A DNA stretch of 64,000 nt from Malachius bipustulatus (taxonomy: Eukaryota; Arthropoda; Insecta; Coleoptera; Melyridae). The notes below the pieces were generated by a model. The model did no database searches and was not told the DNA's origin. It saw only the letters and a program-made list of their open reading frames with translations. Below, piece after piece: positions 10,922 to 22,791 of the stretch. The stretch's first letter is position 1. Each line of letters starts with the position of its first letter. Location of the stretch: contig OU342633.1 of assembly GCA_910589415.1 (NCBI GenBank), positions 37,888,210 to 37,952,209 on the forward strand. The letters are read 5' to 3'. The position numbers were made by a program, and so were the translations under genes.

Positions 10922-11942
10922 TATCTCCGGAATCTTTCATTTTCAACAATAATCGTAAATTTAAATTTACTTAAAATGCACTAAACTTTATAAAGATTAA
11001 TAATAAAAAACGACTTTTTCTCAAAAATTACCACTCTACATCTCGAAAACGGAGCGTTTTCGGATGTGTGTTTATAAAACTAAAAATATTTGTTTTGATG
11101 TCCCTTATTACCACCAATACCACCCCTAAAAGTGTGCATGTCTGTATACATAATATATTCATGAAACACCCTGTATACTTACACCTACATAAACTTTCAT
11201 TTACTTCAACTTAACATCTACATACCTACATTACGCGAAAATGAAAGTATAGCAGCCCAAAATTCTGGTTGATTTTAAATGATTTAATTTGATACTTTCA
11301 ATATTCCCGAGAGATTTCGATTTTGTATTCGCATGTCAGCAGTCTATATGCCAGCAGTATTTTTCTAGTTTATTGGTAAACTCAAAAAAAAAAACAGTCA
11401 AGAAATTTTCTGTACAGGATTCTGCGCAGGCCTGCAAAATCACTCCACAGTTTTGGTAGGTACCCCCGTTTTCCAAATAAATTTTCCTTGCAAGTTTAGA
11501 TGAGCAAATTTTGAAACTTGATGTCTCACCTCGAATTTTCAAATTTTCGATTTGACACTTGTTTTTACTGGGTGATTTCGAAAAATCAACTGTTTGCTCT
11601 TGGAGGGCGTTACTTTTTTCTTCGCCAACCGATTTTGGAAATTTACGCCTCGTATCGAAGCTAAAGCTTCAGACCAAAAATCCTGCGACTCGTCCTGGAA
11701 AATTGACTCAGGACAAACATTAAAAACAAAAAATTGCATAACAAATTACAAAAATGTCTATTTCTTCTGGAAACGGGTTTTTAGGAGGAAAATTTATTGA
11801 AAATCAACTTGTTTCCGAACTAGCCTTCATTTGCGAATAAGCACGAGATAAAAAATGTAGAAACAACGGCCAAATTACATCTGCACTTTTTCAGCGATTA
11901 AGTAAACAACTCAAAATGTAAGATTTCCCTATACTTCCTCGT

Positions 11943-11960
11943 GACTATCGATCGATAGTC
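11943..11960. repeat. 18-bp perfect palindrome GACTATCGATCGATAGTC
   Basis: Perfectly self-complementary 18-mer within the interior of the inverted-repeat element. It is probably incidental, or a binding-site-like sequence. No function can be read. Confidence 0.6.
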
Positions 11961-12171
11961 AAGCATGGTGAATTGATTACAGCAATAATCATGCCTCGTG
12001 TTTCATTGTTCGATGAAGCACGTTGCCATACAAACTGTTTGGTGGTTGCTACCGACGCTATAAAAATCACCAATCATACGTTTTCATTAAATGTCAACCA
12101 AACATTACAAAATGTAACGTTGGGGGGGAAAATTTTCCATATTTTTTTATTCGCTTTATAATGTTTTCATA

Positions 12172-12205
12172 TAATTACCCTCGTCCTTCGGACTCGGGTA
12201 ATTAA
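12172..12205. repeat. hairpin TAATTACCC...GGGTAATTA
   Basis: TAATTACCCTCGTCC and GGACTCGGGTAATTA form a near-perfect stem with a TTC loop. It lies inside the 11232-14309 element. Confidence 0.55.
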
Positions 12206-12695
12206 TGCTTGACAACATGTTTCGTGGAAAACTTTTTTATGATTTTTGATATGAGTCATGTTAACTAAAGTGGCCATGACGTCACTGATAATTAAACTAA
12301 AGGGTTACCAGTTTTCAAGACAGGATGAATTACCTACTTAGTTTGAGATCTGGTAATAAATTAATCAAAATACAAGTGATAATAATTAATCTTCCAGGAG
12401 TGGAAGATAGCATAACACAAATAAACGAATATCGCTAACTCGCTCACATCGAAATATTCGGAATAAGACGAGAAATTTCCTGTGAATGGCATTCATAAAT
12501 TATGCAGAAAGCGATAATTTGACAGTTACTTTCATTCGAATAACCTACCACCTCAAATCATATCATATCACATGCTCAGAGGCAGAGGTGTATGCTTTGT
12601 GTAAATAAGGTTGGTATAAAGACGTTATTATTCGTGGCGTCATGGCCAGTTTAGCTGACATGACCCATCACCACGATTTCACTTGTTTTATTATA

Positions 12696-13596
12696 CAGGG
12701 TGTGTCTTTAATATTGCGAAAAATTTTAAGCGAGATCCGTTAGCTTAAAATAAACAAAAAATTTCCCATTAACGCGTGTTCGTAAATGGTTTTTGAGATA
12801 TAGGGTGTCAAAAAAATATAATTTTTCCAGTTTTTTCAAGATATCTCTGGAACCGTTTGAGACACAGAACTCAGATTTTGTACATATGTAATATCATATC
12901 ATTGATATTAGCTACCTTTATATCAATTAATTTTTTTGTGGGTGCTATTGGCGGAGATTTCATCAGGATTGAGGGAAGTGTTTTGCCCTTCATTTTCCGA
13001 TACAAGTGTTTTGAAACATCCCAAAGCGAGTTTTAATCGTAAATGGCCGCTTTTTCTCGAAAACGGTTCATGTTAGCTTAGCACTTTTGATCAAGAATAC
13101 CTTTTTTGCGTAGAAAATGATGCGATAGAAAAAGGCAGTAAAAAAATCGCTTTTTTTAAATGTCAATTTTCCGAGTGCATGTCGTAGATATTAGAGGCAA
13201 AGAAACCTCGCGCAACTCACTGACATTTGAAAAAAAAACTTACTTGGAATTAAAGAATTAGCTGAAATTAATTTAAAAAAAAAATTCGCATGGCTGTGGT
13301 AAAACCCAAGTGTCAGAAGTTTTCAAGTAGCCTCAAGGGCCTCTGACGTAACCTAACGACTGCTGTGAAGCAGCCGGGACCCCCTTTTTAACGCACCTCC
13401 CGGAGCACGTTAAATTTGAAATTAATTAGCTAACATGTACAACAGCTAAGTTCTGTATCTCGAACGGTTCCCGGGATATCGTCAAAAAAACTGAAAAAAT
13501 AACATTTTTGACACCCTCAAAAACGAAACATTTCCGGACACAAGTGACCAAGGAATCTCGCTTTAAAATTTTTCGCAATATTAAAGAGACACGATG
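12696..13596. mobile_element. 901-bp MITE, TA|CAGGGTGTGTC...GACACGATG|TA
   Basis: Long inverted ends: TGTCTTTAATATTGCGAAAAATTTTAA on the left is matched inversely at 13560-13596, and a further inner block (GTGTCAAAAA...CAGTTTTTTCAAGATATC) pairs with 13440-13510. TA flanks at 12694-12695 and 13597-13598. No coding capacity. It is nested in the 11232-14309 element. Confidence 0.85.
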
Positions 13597-14309
13597 TACC
13601 TATATGAGAATCAGCTCTCTTTTTTACCTGACAATAGTATGCATGATAGCCATTGTTACGACAATTCCAACAATCACTACTTGACTGAAACGAGCTAGCG
13701 CTAGCGATTGTTAAAATTATCAGGTAAGAAAGAGCGCTGACTTTCCCTGAAAACGTGGTGGCTGAAAAGAATTCCATGAAAATGTAATTTGGCTGAGTTC
13801 TTAAAGTAGGTATTCACAAATGAAGGTTCGTTCGGTGAGGAATTGATTTTCATTCAATTTTCCTCCCAAAACCTATTTCCAGAAGATGTTTGGCCTGAGT
13901 CAATATGCGTACCTGGATTTTCTTCCCTGAAGTTTTAGCTACAATACGAGTCTGAAATTTCCAAAATTGTTTGGCGAGGGAAAAAGTTATGGACTTTAAG
14001 AGCGAAAGGTTTATTTATAAGATCACCTTGTAAATACAGGTGTTTAGAAAATTTGAAAACCGTCCCAAGGTGAGACGTCAACCTTCAAAATTTGCTCATC
14101 AAAATTTGCAAGAAAAAATGAGGAGTGATTTTGCAGGTCTTCACATATCACCCATGCAGAAGATTTGTTGACAGTTTTTCGAGTTTGGATCCAATAAAGC
14201 AGCAAAATAAAAGATAATTGACGTGCGAAAACAAAATCGAAATCCCTCGGGAATATCCCCAATTAAAACCATGCAAAATTTTGGGGTGCGACACTTTCAT
14301 TTTTGCGTA

Positions 14310-14915
14310 GTATTATAAAAAAAATAACAGTCCTCATAAATTACTCGAGCAGAATTTTTCGTCTATTTTTATTAATCCACTTCGTAGTTGTTTACATGGT
14401 TAGATACATTTTATCAAATCGTCAACTGGATATGCGTTTCCTTCAAGTTGAATGTTAAAAATATCGACAAGATTTTACTTTGTAGCACGAATAAATTATT
14501 GTTGATCTGAATCAGAGAATATTTTCGATGCACCAGCCTATTTCAAGATTATGTCAATGTCGCCAGGGTAACATCAAGATAAACAAACTTATCGGCTTCA
14601 AAAGTGTGCATAACAGCTGATAGAAAAATGACTGGAAAACTACTAAACATTCTGTTTAAATCGATACAGATAAAAATTGCATTACATGGTACAAGTAATT
14701 ATGAAGCACTTAGAACGGGAAGTGTATATTAAATATTCAAAGCAAAATAATATATCATACAATACATAATTTGAAAATGCACTAAGTGATTACTTCTGTA
14801 GGAATAATAATAAAAAATGCATGACAGCAAGTCATATAAATAGGTAAGAACTTTTTTAAAGATGCACTGACTGACATAAGTAAACTACAAACAACACTAA
14901 TAATTTTGTTAATAC
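14310..14915. other. intron between inverted-repeat element and middle first exon
   Basis: AT-rich. No gene or repeat pair is recognised. Confidence 0.5.
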
Positions 14916-15091
14916 CTGTGAGAAAGTTCCCTGTCGTCGATTTGGATCTTATCGTGTGGTATATATTCAGCAGTAAGTTTGGGCGATCGCTTTTCCAGAG
15001 CTGAATTAGCTCTTTGCCTCATCATCTCTGGAGTGACCAAAGGATCGAGCGGATTCAACACTTCGAATGCATCCTGGGACACTTCCGGCAT
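14916..15091 (-). CDS. NT5C2: NT5C2-like alternative first exon (middle)
   Basis: 176-bp candidate first coding exon. The chosen ATG at 15089-15091 starts MPEVSQDAFEVLNPLDPLV, then a region rich in charged residues ending DRELSHR across the splice. The frame is open to an upstream in-frame ATG near 15172, so the start could be further out, but that extension looks like untranslated sequence. The donor is CACAG|GTATTA and the phase (two bases, AG) matches the 2192-2265 exon, giving [10 protein letters not shown], which resembles the family's usual junction. The ordinary codon usage and the phase match make it a credible isoform start. Confidence 0.68.
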
Positions 15092-16609
15092 TTTTATCCT
15101 TGAATGAAAATACGCGTAATCGATAAAAAATCTGCTAGATCTAGACAAATTGATAAGGATGGGAAATTTCATTCATCCGCGAACAACTGACCAACTTATA
15201 CTTAATATGAAAACCCGCATGGCACTTTATGAAATAAATCGTTTTACTGATAAATGATGTATGTATTATGAAATGGTTGCGATTATTTCATTTTCAACTT
15301 ATCATTAATTATTAAATTATATGTTATAATAGTAGAAAAACAAAATAATTTAATCGGTTGTGCGTTTCGTAAAATTAACAATTTTGATGTTACAGTTACA
15401 GTTACAATTACAGAATCCTTAATGATACTTAAGCGGAACTAATGCATAAAGTGCTTTGGCAACAATACCAACTAACTTCAGTAGTTAATCCTACGTATTT
15501 TAATTATTTTTATGACGATTAAAATGTAGGTAGGTACATACGTGCTGTGTTTGTTGAATCATAATCAACATGTTTGGTTAAAGCCTCACGCACACGAATA
15601 TAATACAGGGTGTTAAAAAATAAATATTAGGTATCTTGTTTGTAAGCCTCTTTATAGCTCGGCAAAATTGAATTTACTGGAATTTAACATAATTATAATA
15701 TTGGTCGTCAATAGGAACAAATGATCCCTTGTGTGCGTCAACCTCAAGAAATGTATTATACAAAAAAAAAAAAAAAAAATTTTCTAGTCACACTGTAACG
15801 TAGTAAATTTCAACATCGTCGATATAAGAATTTAGCAATTTGACCTTAACCCTTCGGATACGGTCCAGGTGAACCAATAAAGGTATTTTAAAATTTTTGG
15901 CACCAGTTTCTAGCTCGAGACACTTGTTTTATATGCTGTAAAGTTATGCTCAAGTAGCTTATAACTGAGGCTCAAAAAAAGTAATTGTTTAATTCAAGAG
16001 ACAGTCATTTCGAAATGAGTTGACCGGTATAGCGGAAATGCAACACCATACCACTGCGATTAGATTACAAATTGCGACCTTAGGTATATGCTAAACTTGA
16101 AAGGCTATCCTGAATAACTAAACTCCGTGATCCAACGGAAGTTGTGTTCAACACCCAAACTACACAGGGTTCCAGGGTTCCCAAAATCTGTCTCCCAATA
16201 CAGGCAAACTATTTTATTTTGCGAGATACACATAAGTTAAATAGGCAAAGTTAGGGAGAATTTGATGACGTCAATTTTGTTCGTAAAATCATTCGGACCA
16301 AGCTCATTTTCGCCTTGAAGTTTATGTACGAAAACAGAACTGTAAAATTGGGTCTTCCGAAAATCCGCACGTAGTAGTAAAGAAATCAATGTACCCTGAA
16401 AGAGTGACTGTTTGTCACAATAGTGGCAATAAGTCCGGTAACCCTGTTATGAACTGTTTTGGATTTTGGAGACTTCCGTTGGCTAGCATGCGGCTGCTAT
16501 TCAACGATGTTTGAGTATTTTATATGAAATAAAATAAAATAAATGTTAATGATCGTTATTACTCCAACGATCCACAAACAATTACCGCAGTTAAAGGCAT
16601 TGGCAACTT
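15092..16609. other. upstream region of middle first exon; one stray MITE-type end
   Basis: Promoter-side DNA for the 14916-15091 exon. A TACAGGGTGTTAAAAAATA terminus at about 15604 and a poly(A) run at about 15761-15778 suggest a MITE or retroposon fragment, but I could not pair its ends. Confidence 0.4.
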
Positions 16610-16890
16610 AAAAACAAAACTTTTCTTCAATCAATTCTCCTGAGTTTCTTGATGACAATGGTGAAAACGACACCTCGATATCCGCTTCCAATTTCGAGAT
16701 ATAGCTCTGCGAATTATAGTCTTTGACGTCATATCAGTCGTGACTGTCTACATGTGCCTGGGCCTGCCCTGTTCTTAGTATAATTTTCGCATCACAGTGC
16801 ATAAATGTTCAACAACGTTGATAAACGTAACCGCGGCAGTAGTGACGTCATAATTCTGACTTCAACAACCCTCAACTCTAATTATTTAAC
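16610..16890 (+). repeat. dispersed repeat, copy 2 (pair of 3625-4035)
   Basis: Same orientation and block order as 3625-4035 (see that entry), with an internal length difference. The copies are well diverged. Confidence 0.6.
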
Positions 16891-17323
16891 ATCGCAGTAA
16901 GCTGGGATAAGAAACAAAGAAACTACCTGCATACGATTGATATTTTAGTTTATCATAATAAAATATCCCTAAGATAAGTTGGGAATTCTTAAGGAAAACA
17001 TCAACCGAGCTATTTGTGAAACAGTAACAAACAATGGAAAATGTACTACAAAATTTGGTGAAAAGGCTTCCATAAATAACCGGAAGGTTCACTCGCTTAA
17101 AAATAAAGCAATATATTCATTTAAAAATATTAAAAGGTTCAATTTCCCGTAAAATCGCGAAAAATAACACTTCCCGGAAACGGGATCCGTTCATTTTCAA
17201 TAGGCTTTGTGAGTGTGACCTTGCGCCGTTTCAATCGAGCTAAATTTCAACTCCCCGCAATTTTATCCGTCACCCGGTCTGTCTGTCTTGCACTGCGTCC
17301 CGCGGCCCTAAGAAACACTCTAG

Positions 17324-18498
17324 CAGTGGCGGTTTCTCCATTAGGTCATTTGGTCAATGACCTCCCAAATAAATTAACCACCTCAAGTAATTTTGTAGTG
17401 TATCATAAACTAAAACTAATAATAATTATATTATAACTATGTAATAATTCCAGTAATTAACTTTACTTATATATAGGTAGTTGTTTTTTTGTAATTCCCG
17501 GGAAGATAGTAGCGAGGATCTGGGAGGTGGGTCAACGAAGCAGTTGACCACCTTGGTTTAAAGAATAAAATGCCTTTGCCTATGTGCTGGAGCGAGATAG
17601 GTATAATAGTAACTTTGCCTGTATTTAAGGTGGTCCCATTCTGTACTTGAAGGTCAAATCCGAGACGGGGCGGGACCAGAGATCAGATATTTCGATGTGC
17701 AGTGTTGCCGCGGTGGTACATTTGTATCACATTTGGTACATTTTATTTTTGCTGGTACTACATTTTAAAGTTAAAGTTCAATGCTATTCTGGTACAGTTT
17801 TCATTTTTGCAATTTTATTATTTAAACTTGCCTATTATTGTATGTAGGTATGCAATCACATATTTAAATTGTATATTATGTTTATGTCTTGCAATGAACG
17901 TTTTGTAGCTTTAAATATTGATTGAATGAACCATTATGAATTTAAAATTATGTCATTTAGGCTAAGTAATTAAATAATAAACATAGTTAATTGGCAAAAG
18001 TACCATATTGGTACATTTTTAATTTCTCATCAAAAAACGTACCGCGGCAACACGGGAAAATCACTGTCGGTCGCGTTACTGTCGTGTCGACTGGGGGGGA
18101 GGGGGGGGGGCGGGTGTGCGTGATGTGTGGTTTGGTGGTTCGGGAAATCGGGATTCAGTGTAGACGAGAGAGAGAGAGAGACGCAGACGAGATACGACTC
18201 GACGGAAATACGAACACGTGGTGGTGCTGGTGCTGGTGTCGGTTTCTGATTTTTCGGTTTTTTATTGAAAACTTCAATGAACTTGTAATTGAAAACTTTG
18301 CAAATTGCAAAGACAGAAGAATAGACCTCAAGTTCAAAACTCTTTAATTTTATTTTAAACTACTGGGAAATTGCGTGACCTTGAACACTCAAAAAATTTC
18401 GCCTAATGCGCATTTAGGGAGTTGTTTATTTTCCTTTCTTAGCTGGTCGGCGATTTTTAAAATGACCTGCCTGTGAAAAGTATCACCAGCCGCCACTG
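17324..18498. mobile_element. non-autonomous hAT element, 1175 bp
   Basis: Termini CAGTGGCGG and CCGCCACTG with a perfect 8-bp target duplication CACTCTAG at 17316-17323 and 18499-18506, the signature of hAT transposition. No hAT transposase (no BED finger or C-terminal dimerisation block) is readable inside, so it depends on another element. It contains a smaller MITE-like segment at 17700-18053 and a run of G and GA repeats at about 18092-18180. Confidence 0.9.
17700..18053. mobile_element. MITE-like segment with GTGTTGCCGCGG ends
   Basis: GTGTTGCCGCGGTGGTAC at the left and GTACCGCGGCAACAC at the right are inverted, with further inner pairing (GGTACATTT.. / ..AAATGTACC). The left end CAGTGTTGCC looks hAT-like. 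I saw no matching target duplication. It is nested in the hAT element. Confidence 0.5.
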
Positions 18499-18745
18499 CA
18501 CTCTAGAGCCTCAATTTTCCATCATGGGAAGTTAAAATACGACTCGATTGAAACGGTGCACCGTTCCAAGAAGCCTAGTGAAAATAAGCAGAAAGTTTTA
18601 CTTTTTCGATTAGCCTATTATGTCTGAAAGTTGCACCGACCGAGTTGAAATTTGGCATGGACGAACCTTGGGACCCCCAAATACGATCTATTGAAAATAG
18701 GCCGGATCCGAGAATTTTAAGGCCCCCGTTCAGGGCCATATTTGT

Positions 18746-19250
18746 TTTTTGCAACTTTTCTTGATTATGGTGCGAAGCGGCGATATTCTGTTGGCACATT
18801 ATTTGCGAGAAGCATAGACGGACAAACTTTATGAGAATAGTTTTTGGAAAAAAAAATAGACAAAAAGATATGAAAAGAACAAAAAATAAATTTAATATTA
18901 GCCATTTCAAAAAGTAACAAATGTCAACTTTTTCGTTATGCCACTTGTATATTGTAAATGGTGCGCAGAAGAATTCGGGAGACCCAGTTCTACGACTTAT
19001 GATCGATACTCATTTTTGATAGAATTCATCTAAATAATAAGAGTGGGGGTATCTGTTATCGAACAACGGTTTTTACTCTGACAACAACCTACTAAAATAA
19101 TTGATCTCAACCTCAAACAACCAACGTTAACTGATCAGTGATCAATCACCATCAATTTTTAAAGAAGTACGTGAACGCAAAAACGTCGAGTCGTGAACGT
19201 GAAACCAGTTGTTTGTTGTTTGTATTCTGAAACTTTTCCAAATCGTTAAC
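18746..19250. other. non-coding, possible 5' leader of the small ORF
   Basis: AT-rich sequence; minus-strand frames at 18575-18910 are shadows of repeats. The ~180 bases before 19251 are less AT-rich and could be a leader, but there is no direct sign. Confidence 0.3.
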
Positions 19251-19439
19251 ATGCGTCCAATCACACAACTTTGGAGACTTCATCAAAGATTAAGAGAGAG
19301 AGACAGCAAGACTGAAAAAGGTTCTTTTAGAAATCGTGTCTACGACCCGAACGCCCCAGTTTCTGCATTATTTTTCATCAGCCAACTCGGATTTTTAAGG
19401 GCAGGAATTTTTCATTTTCACGGCAAGCACGACATTTGA
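19251..19439 (+). CDS. unrecognised small ORF, 62 codons
   Basis: The ATG at 19251 (context AACATGC) opens MRPITQLWRLHQRLRERDSK, later SFRNRVYDPNAPVSALFFIS, and ends at TGA (19437-19439). The composition (charged start, then a hydrophobic stretch) looks protein-like rather than random AT-rich filler, which is why it is listed. I recognise no domain. It could be a small gene, a 5' exon of a plus-strand gene nested in the NT5C2-like intron, or a processed-gene remnant. The donor site, if any, is unclear. Confidence 0.3.
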   Translation: MRPITQLWRLHQRLRERDSKTEKGSFRNRVYDPNAPVSALFFISQLGFLRAGIFHFHGKHDI

Positions 19440-19649
19440 TCAGAGAAAATCAATAGCTGTCTATTGTTAAAGCTTCGTTACAGTTTAAACGTTACAATAG
19501 TTTAATGGGATCTATTTTCCTGTCAAATTGGCTTAGGTACAATGAAGAATAAATCATGTTTTCATAAACACATTGCCCGTACTATTGCAAGATGTAATAA
19601 GTACATATATAGGCAGGTACCTCTAATCCTCTAATCCTAATCAGAGAGT

Positions 19650-19735
19650 TCAACAAGTTTGGTTCGTACACGATGGAGCTCCACCACATTTTATGCTCGC
19701 TGCGGGGAAGGGCATTAAAATAGCATTTCAAACAC
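19650..19735 (+). pseudogene. relic of Tc3/mariner-like transposase
   Basis: A short plus-strand reading VQQVWFVHDGAPPHF matches the catalytic FQxDGAPPH block of the same transposase family as 8860-9640. The sequence decays into stops right after. It is only a fragment. Confidence 0.6.
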
Positions 19736-22367
19736 ACCATGAATGACAGAAGGGAGTCGAGTTAGAATTGGAAAGCCTCCAAAATCAATAATCTAACCGA
19801 ATTAGGTCAAAGAATCGAACAAGGTTGCCAAAGCCATCTGAAGGATCTTTCAAGGATGTAATAAAAACTCTCTAAAAGTTTTAAAGAACACACCTAATGA
19901 TGGGGACGAAATGATGTTTTGGCACGATTTGGTCTGTCCTTGTCAAGAGACACAGAAAATTGGCTTGGGCATCATAACATTTCTTATGTGCCATCGACCA
20001 TAATTTCCTAAGCTTTGAAGACGGAAAGTTGATTTTAAATAATCAGGGAAATTGAAGTAATCGCCGCCCGATCCCTTATAAGAAATGTAAAAAAATGCGC
20101 CTTATTGGTTGCGCCTTATATTATGATCCACTTCTTTGAAGCAAAAATTCTTTTCATTTGTTAAAGTAGAACTGAAATGCAAGAAGTACATATAACTAGA
20201 TGCGGTTATCAACAATTACACGTATAAACATTTAAAACTTTAAAAATCTAATTTTCTCAACAACAAAATAACCCACCTCCTTGACAACAAAACTTAGAAA
20301 AAGTGAGTATTTTGTTAAAATTACTAAAAATGAGAAAATCACAGATGCATAGTAAAAGTGCAATGTTTTTTGCACTACCGCAGACGAACTGGCTACTTTA
20401 AAGGTAATTAAAGGTATTATAGCGAGCTCGACCAAGGCCGCCAATGAGTTTTTACGGCGATGACGGAGAATTACCGTCTCCAGTACTTAAGCTTTTGTTT
20501 TTTTAAATAATCTTACAACCCTTAATTCAAACGGGGAAATGCTGCAAAACCAACACACCTACCTGTGTTGTTTTAAGTGTCCTTTAATAATAAAGTACAT
20601 ATACAGCAACTTTGTGGAAAATCTTTCAATAAATCTGACTAACATTTTTTTTGCTGTGAGTAGAAAGATACAAAGGTACACTGAAGTGCCTCTAGATAAA
20701 TCCTCGGATAAATCGGAAGTTATGATGGAAATATTAGCAGTGTAGTAGTATGTAATATAAACACATGCACCTAGTCATAGCTCTAAATGGTAGAATCGTC
20801 GGTCTAGTAAAAACACGTTGTGGAAGAGTTGAGTAAAGTGAAAAAAGTGGTAAATGTTTAAATACTCTTTTCGTATTTTTTTTTAGGTTTACAGCCGGTC
20901 CCACATGGGTATTACGAAACATAAATTATAAGAAAATTATTTTAATTTTATGCCAAGACACATAAAATTACTTTTGTGTCATCAACAGAGTAGTAAAAAG
21001 GTTGTTTAATAAATCGAAGAATTAAAAAAAAAGCAAAACTGCAAAAAAGGGTCACACTCTGTATACTACTGTATCTATGTGTACTCGTATGCTTGCGTAA
21101 TTTAATTAATCTTATTTTTATATTTTACTGCTGCACTGTTTGTAGACTAGACCATCCTGGACCCAATCCAATACGTCTACAATGCAAATGTCTAAAGAAT
21201 AATTAATTTTGTATGAAAGTGATTTAAATTAAAAATATAAAAATAGAACAAACTGTGGAATTATTCAAATTTGGCAGCACATATTATTAAAAAAATTACC
21301 TAGAAATACTTAAAAAGCAATTAGGTTTCACTGACAAAAATAATTCTTAAAATACTTAACAAGTTAAGATATTTTTATAAAGTTGGAATTTTTATAGTCT
21401 CTGCTTTCTAAAAAAAAAAGATTTTTTGTGCATATTTATAATTAAAGTAATTAAAAATAAGCATTAGTAAAGTTGGTATATTATAATAACATACGCAGTC
21501 TAATAAGTCAAGTTTTTCACGAGAATCGTAGAGAAAAAATTCTTGAAAAATTTTCATCAATAAAAAAATCGATGTCCTCAGAACGGGACGTAATTTTATG
21601 TGAGCACATCAGCAGCTGACAGCTGCTGTTGCTGCAACGCGAATCGGAAAAACACACCGGGTGGACCGCAAAGTCGTTCTGAAGCGGAACAGGAAACACA
21701 GACAAAAAAAATTCAAACCTAAGAAATCGCCATTCTTTCAACTTTGAACGGTTATATCTCGAGAGCGCAAAGTGGCAGGATAAAATCGCTTTCAGTTTCG
21801 GAATTGTATTTGTCCAATGCATCTTCGAGCGAGTTTTCTAAGTACATCATACTATCTAAAAAACTTAATTTCGTTAAAAAAAAATTTTTGTTTAAACAAT
21901 TCATCTCACACTATGTCATCTTTTATGGCTAGCTTTCACTCGCTTTCCACTTCCTGTCATAGCAAAAATTCGACACTAAAAACTCTAGATTCTAGCCCTT
22001 TAAGGAAATAAATTATTTTGACTTCACGAAAATAACATTTTGACATTTACTACTATGACAGTTAGTAGTTCTAGGGTCAAAGTTCAAACCAAACAAAAAA
22101 TAACTTTCTTTAACGATACACGTGTACACGGTATGTCAAACTGCGCAGGCTGCGTTCCGGTCTTCTGACGTCACGCGGTTGGAAGACTACACAGATTGCT
22201 CATATATTTTTTATTGTCAGGAATAAACACTTAAATAATTTTTCGTAGGCTTGCATAAGTCGTCAACATCCATTTGCCGTTTTAAAAATTTTCAAGGTCA
22301 ACTAAATCCCAGTTTTCATAGTCAATTTTTGTTTTTCTCATGACCGCCATATTGTTTTTTAAGTCGT
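19736..22367. other. intron, no confident feature
   Basis: AT-rich. A minus-strand hydrophobic frame at 20232-20444 (60-70 residues, possibly two membrane stretches) and other short frames show no recognisable family. No RNA gene is seen. Confidence 0.4.
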
Positions 22368-22747
22368 TTGGTACAAAAAAAATTCCACAGCAATCGTTCA
22401 GGATTTACTCTTCAATTGAGCCTCTGTCAAGTAAAAATTCCCCAATATACTGGTAAAAAGTTATTAGCATCCAAAGTGCTTTGCCAAAAGTTCTTGTCTT
22501 TCCCAGTGACTCGCAGCACCATCATCGACGTGCGTCGAGCTTTGACACGTTCGCGGTTCGCGCTGCATTTCGCGCTTTTGTAACTAATATAACGCAGCTT
22601 AATTAAGATCAACGACATGCTCGTTAAATCTACCTTAGAACACGCGTTTTACTTTAATATTTTTAGTTAAATTTACTGATGAGCTAATTATCCAAAGGGG
22701 TACAATAAGCACAAGCTTCAGTACGAGGGCTTTGAACCTACCCTAGA

Positions 22748-22791
<44 letters not shown>

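Larger units (their letters stand above)
7994..11173 (+). mobile_element. TA-flanked CAGGGTG element with decayed Tc3/mariner-like transposase
   Basis: Left end TA|CAGGGTG and right end CACCCTG|TA with TA on both sides. Both subterminal regions share, in inverted orientation, ACTTTTAGGGGTGGT-type sequence and GGGGACATCAAAACAAAT-like sequence (about 8355 left, about 11090 right). Inside are remnants of an IS630-superfamily transposase (8860-9640), and a complete mariner has inserted into it. TA duplication fits Tc1/mariner-type elements. It is inactive. Confidence 0.65.
11232..14309. mobile_element. 3.1-kb inverted-repeat element with ~600-bp arms
   Basis: The left arm (11232 to about 11850) recurs inverted and diverged at about 13790-14309: ends ACGCGAAAATGAAAGT and ACTTTCATTTTTGCGT, then matching blocks around CTCGGGAATAT/ATATTCCCGAGAG, GATTTTGCAGG, TTTGCTCATC and CCTGAGTCAATT. 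TA flanks both ends. The interior is non-coding and holds a separate MITE (12696-13596). This is a non-autonomous fold-back DNA element of unknown superfamily. Several short ORFs in the arms are by-products. Confidence 0.75.
17160..18745. repeat. inverted-repeat element of the GGGCCGGATCC family, split by a hAT
   Basis: The left part (CATTTTCAATAGGC, GCGCCGTTTCAATCGAG) is matched inversely on the right (CTCGATTGAAACGGTGCA at about 18543, CTATTGAAAATAGGCCGGATCC at about 18690). The right part is a direct copy of 5195-5310. The 17324-18498 hAT interrupts it. Confidence 0.6.

Noticed and set aside
20232..20444. Hydrophobic 70-codon ORF as a membrane protein
   Set aside because: Hydrophobic translations are common in AT-rich DNA; no family match, no flanking exons.
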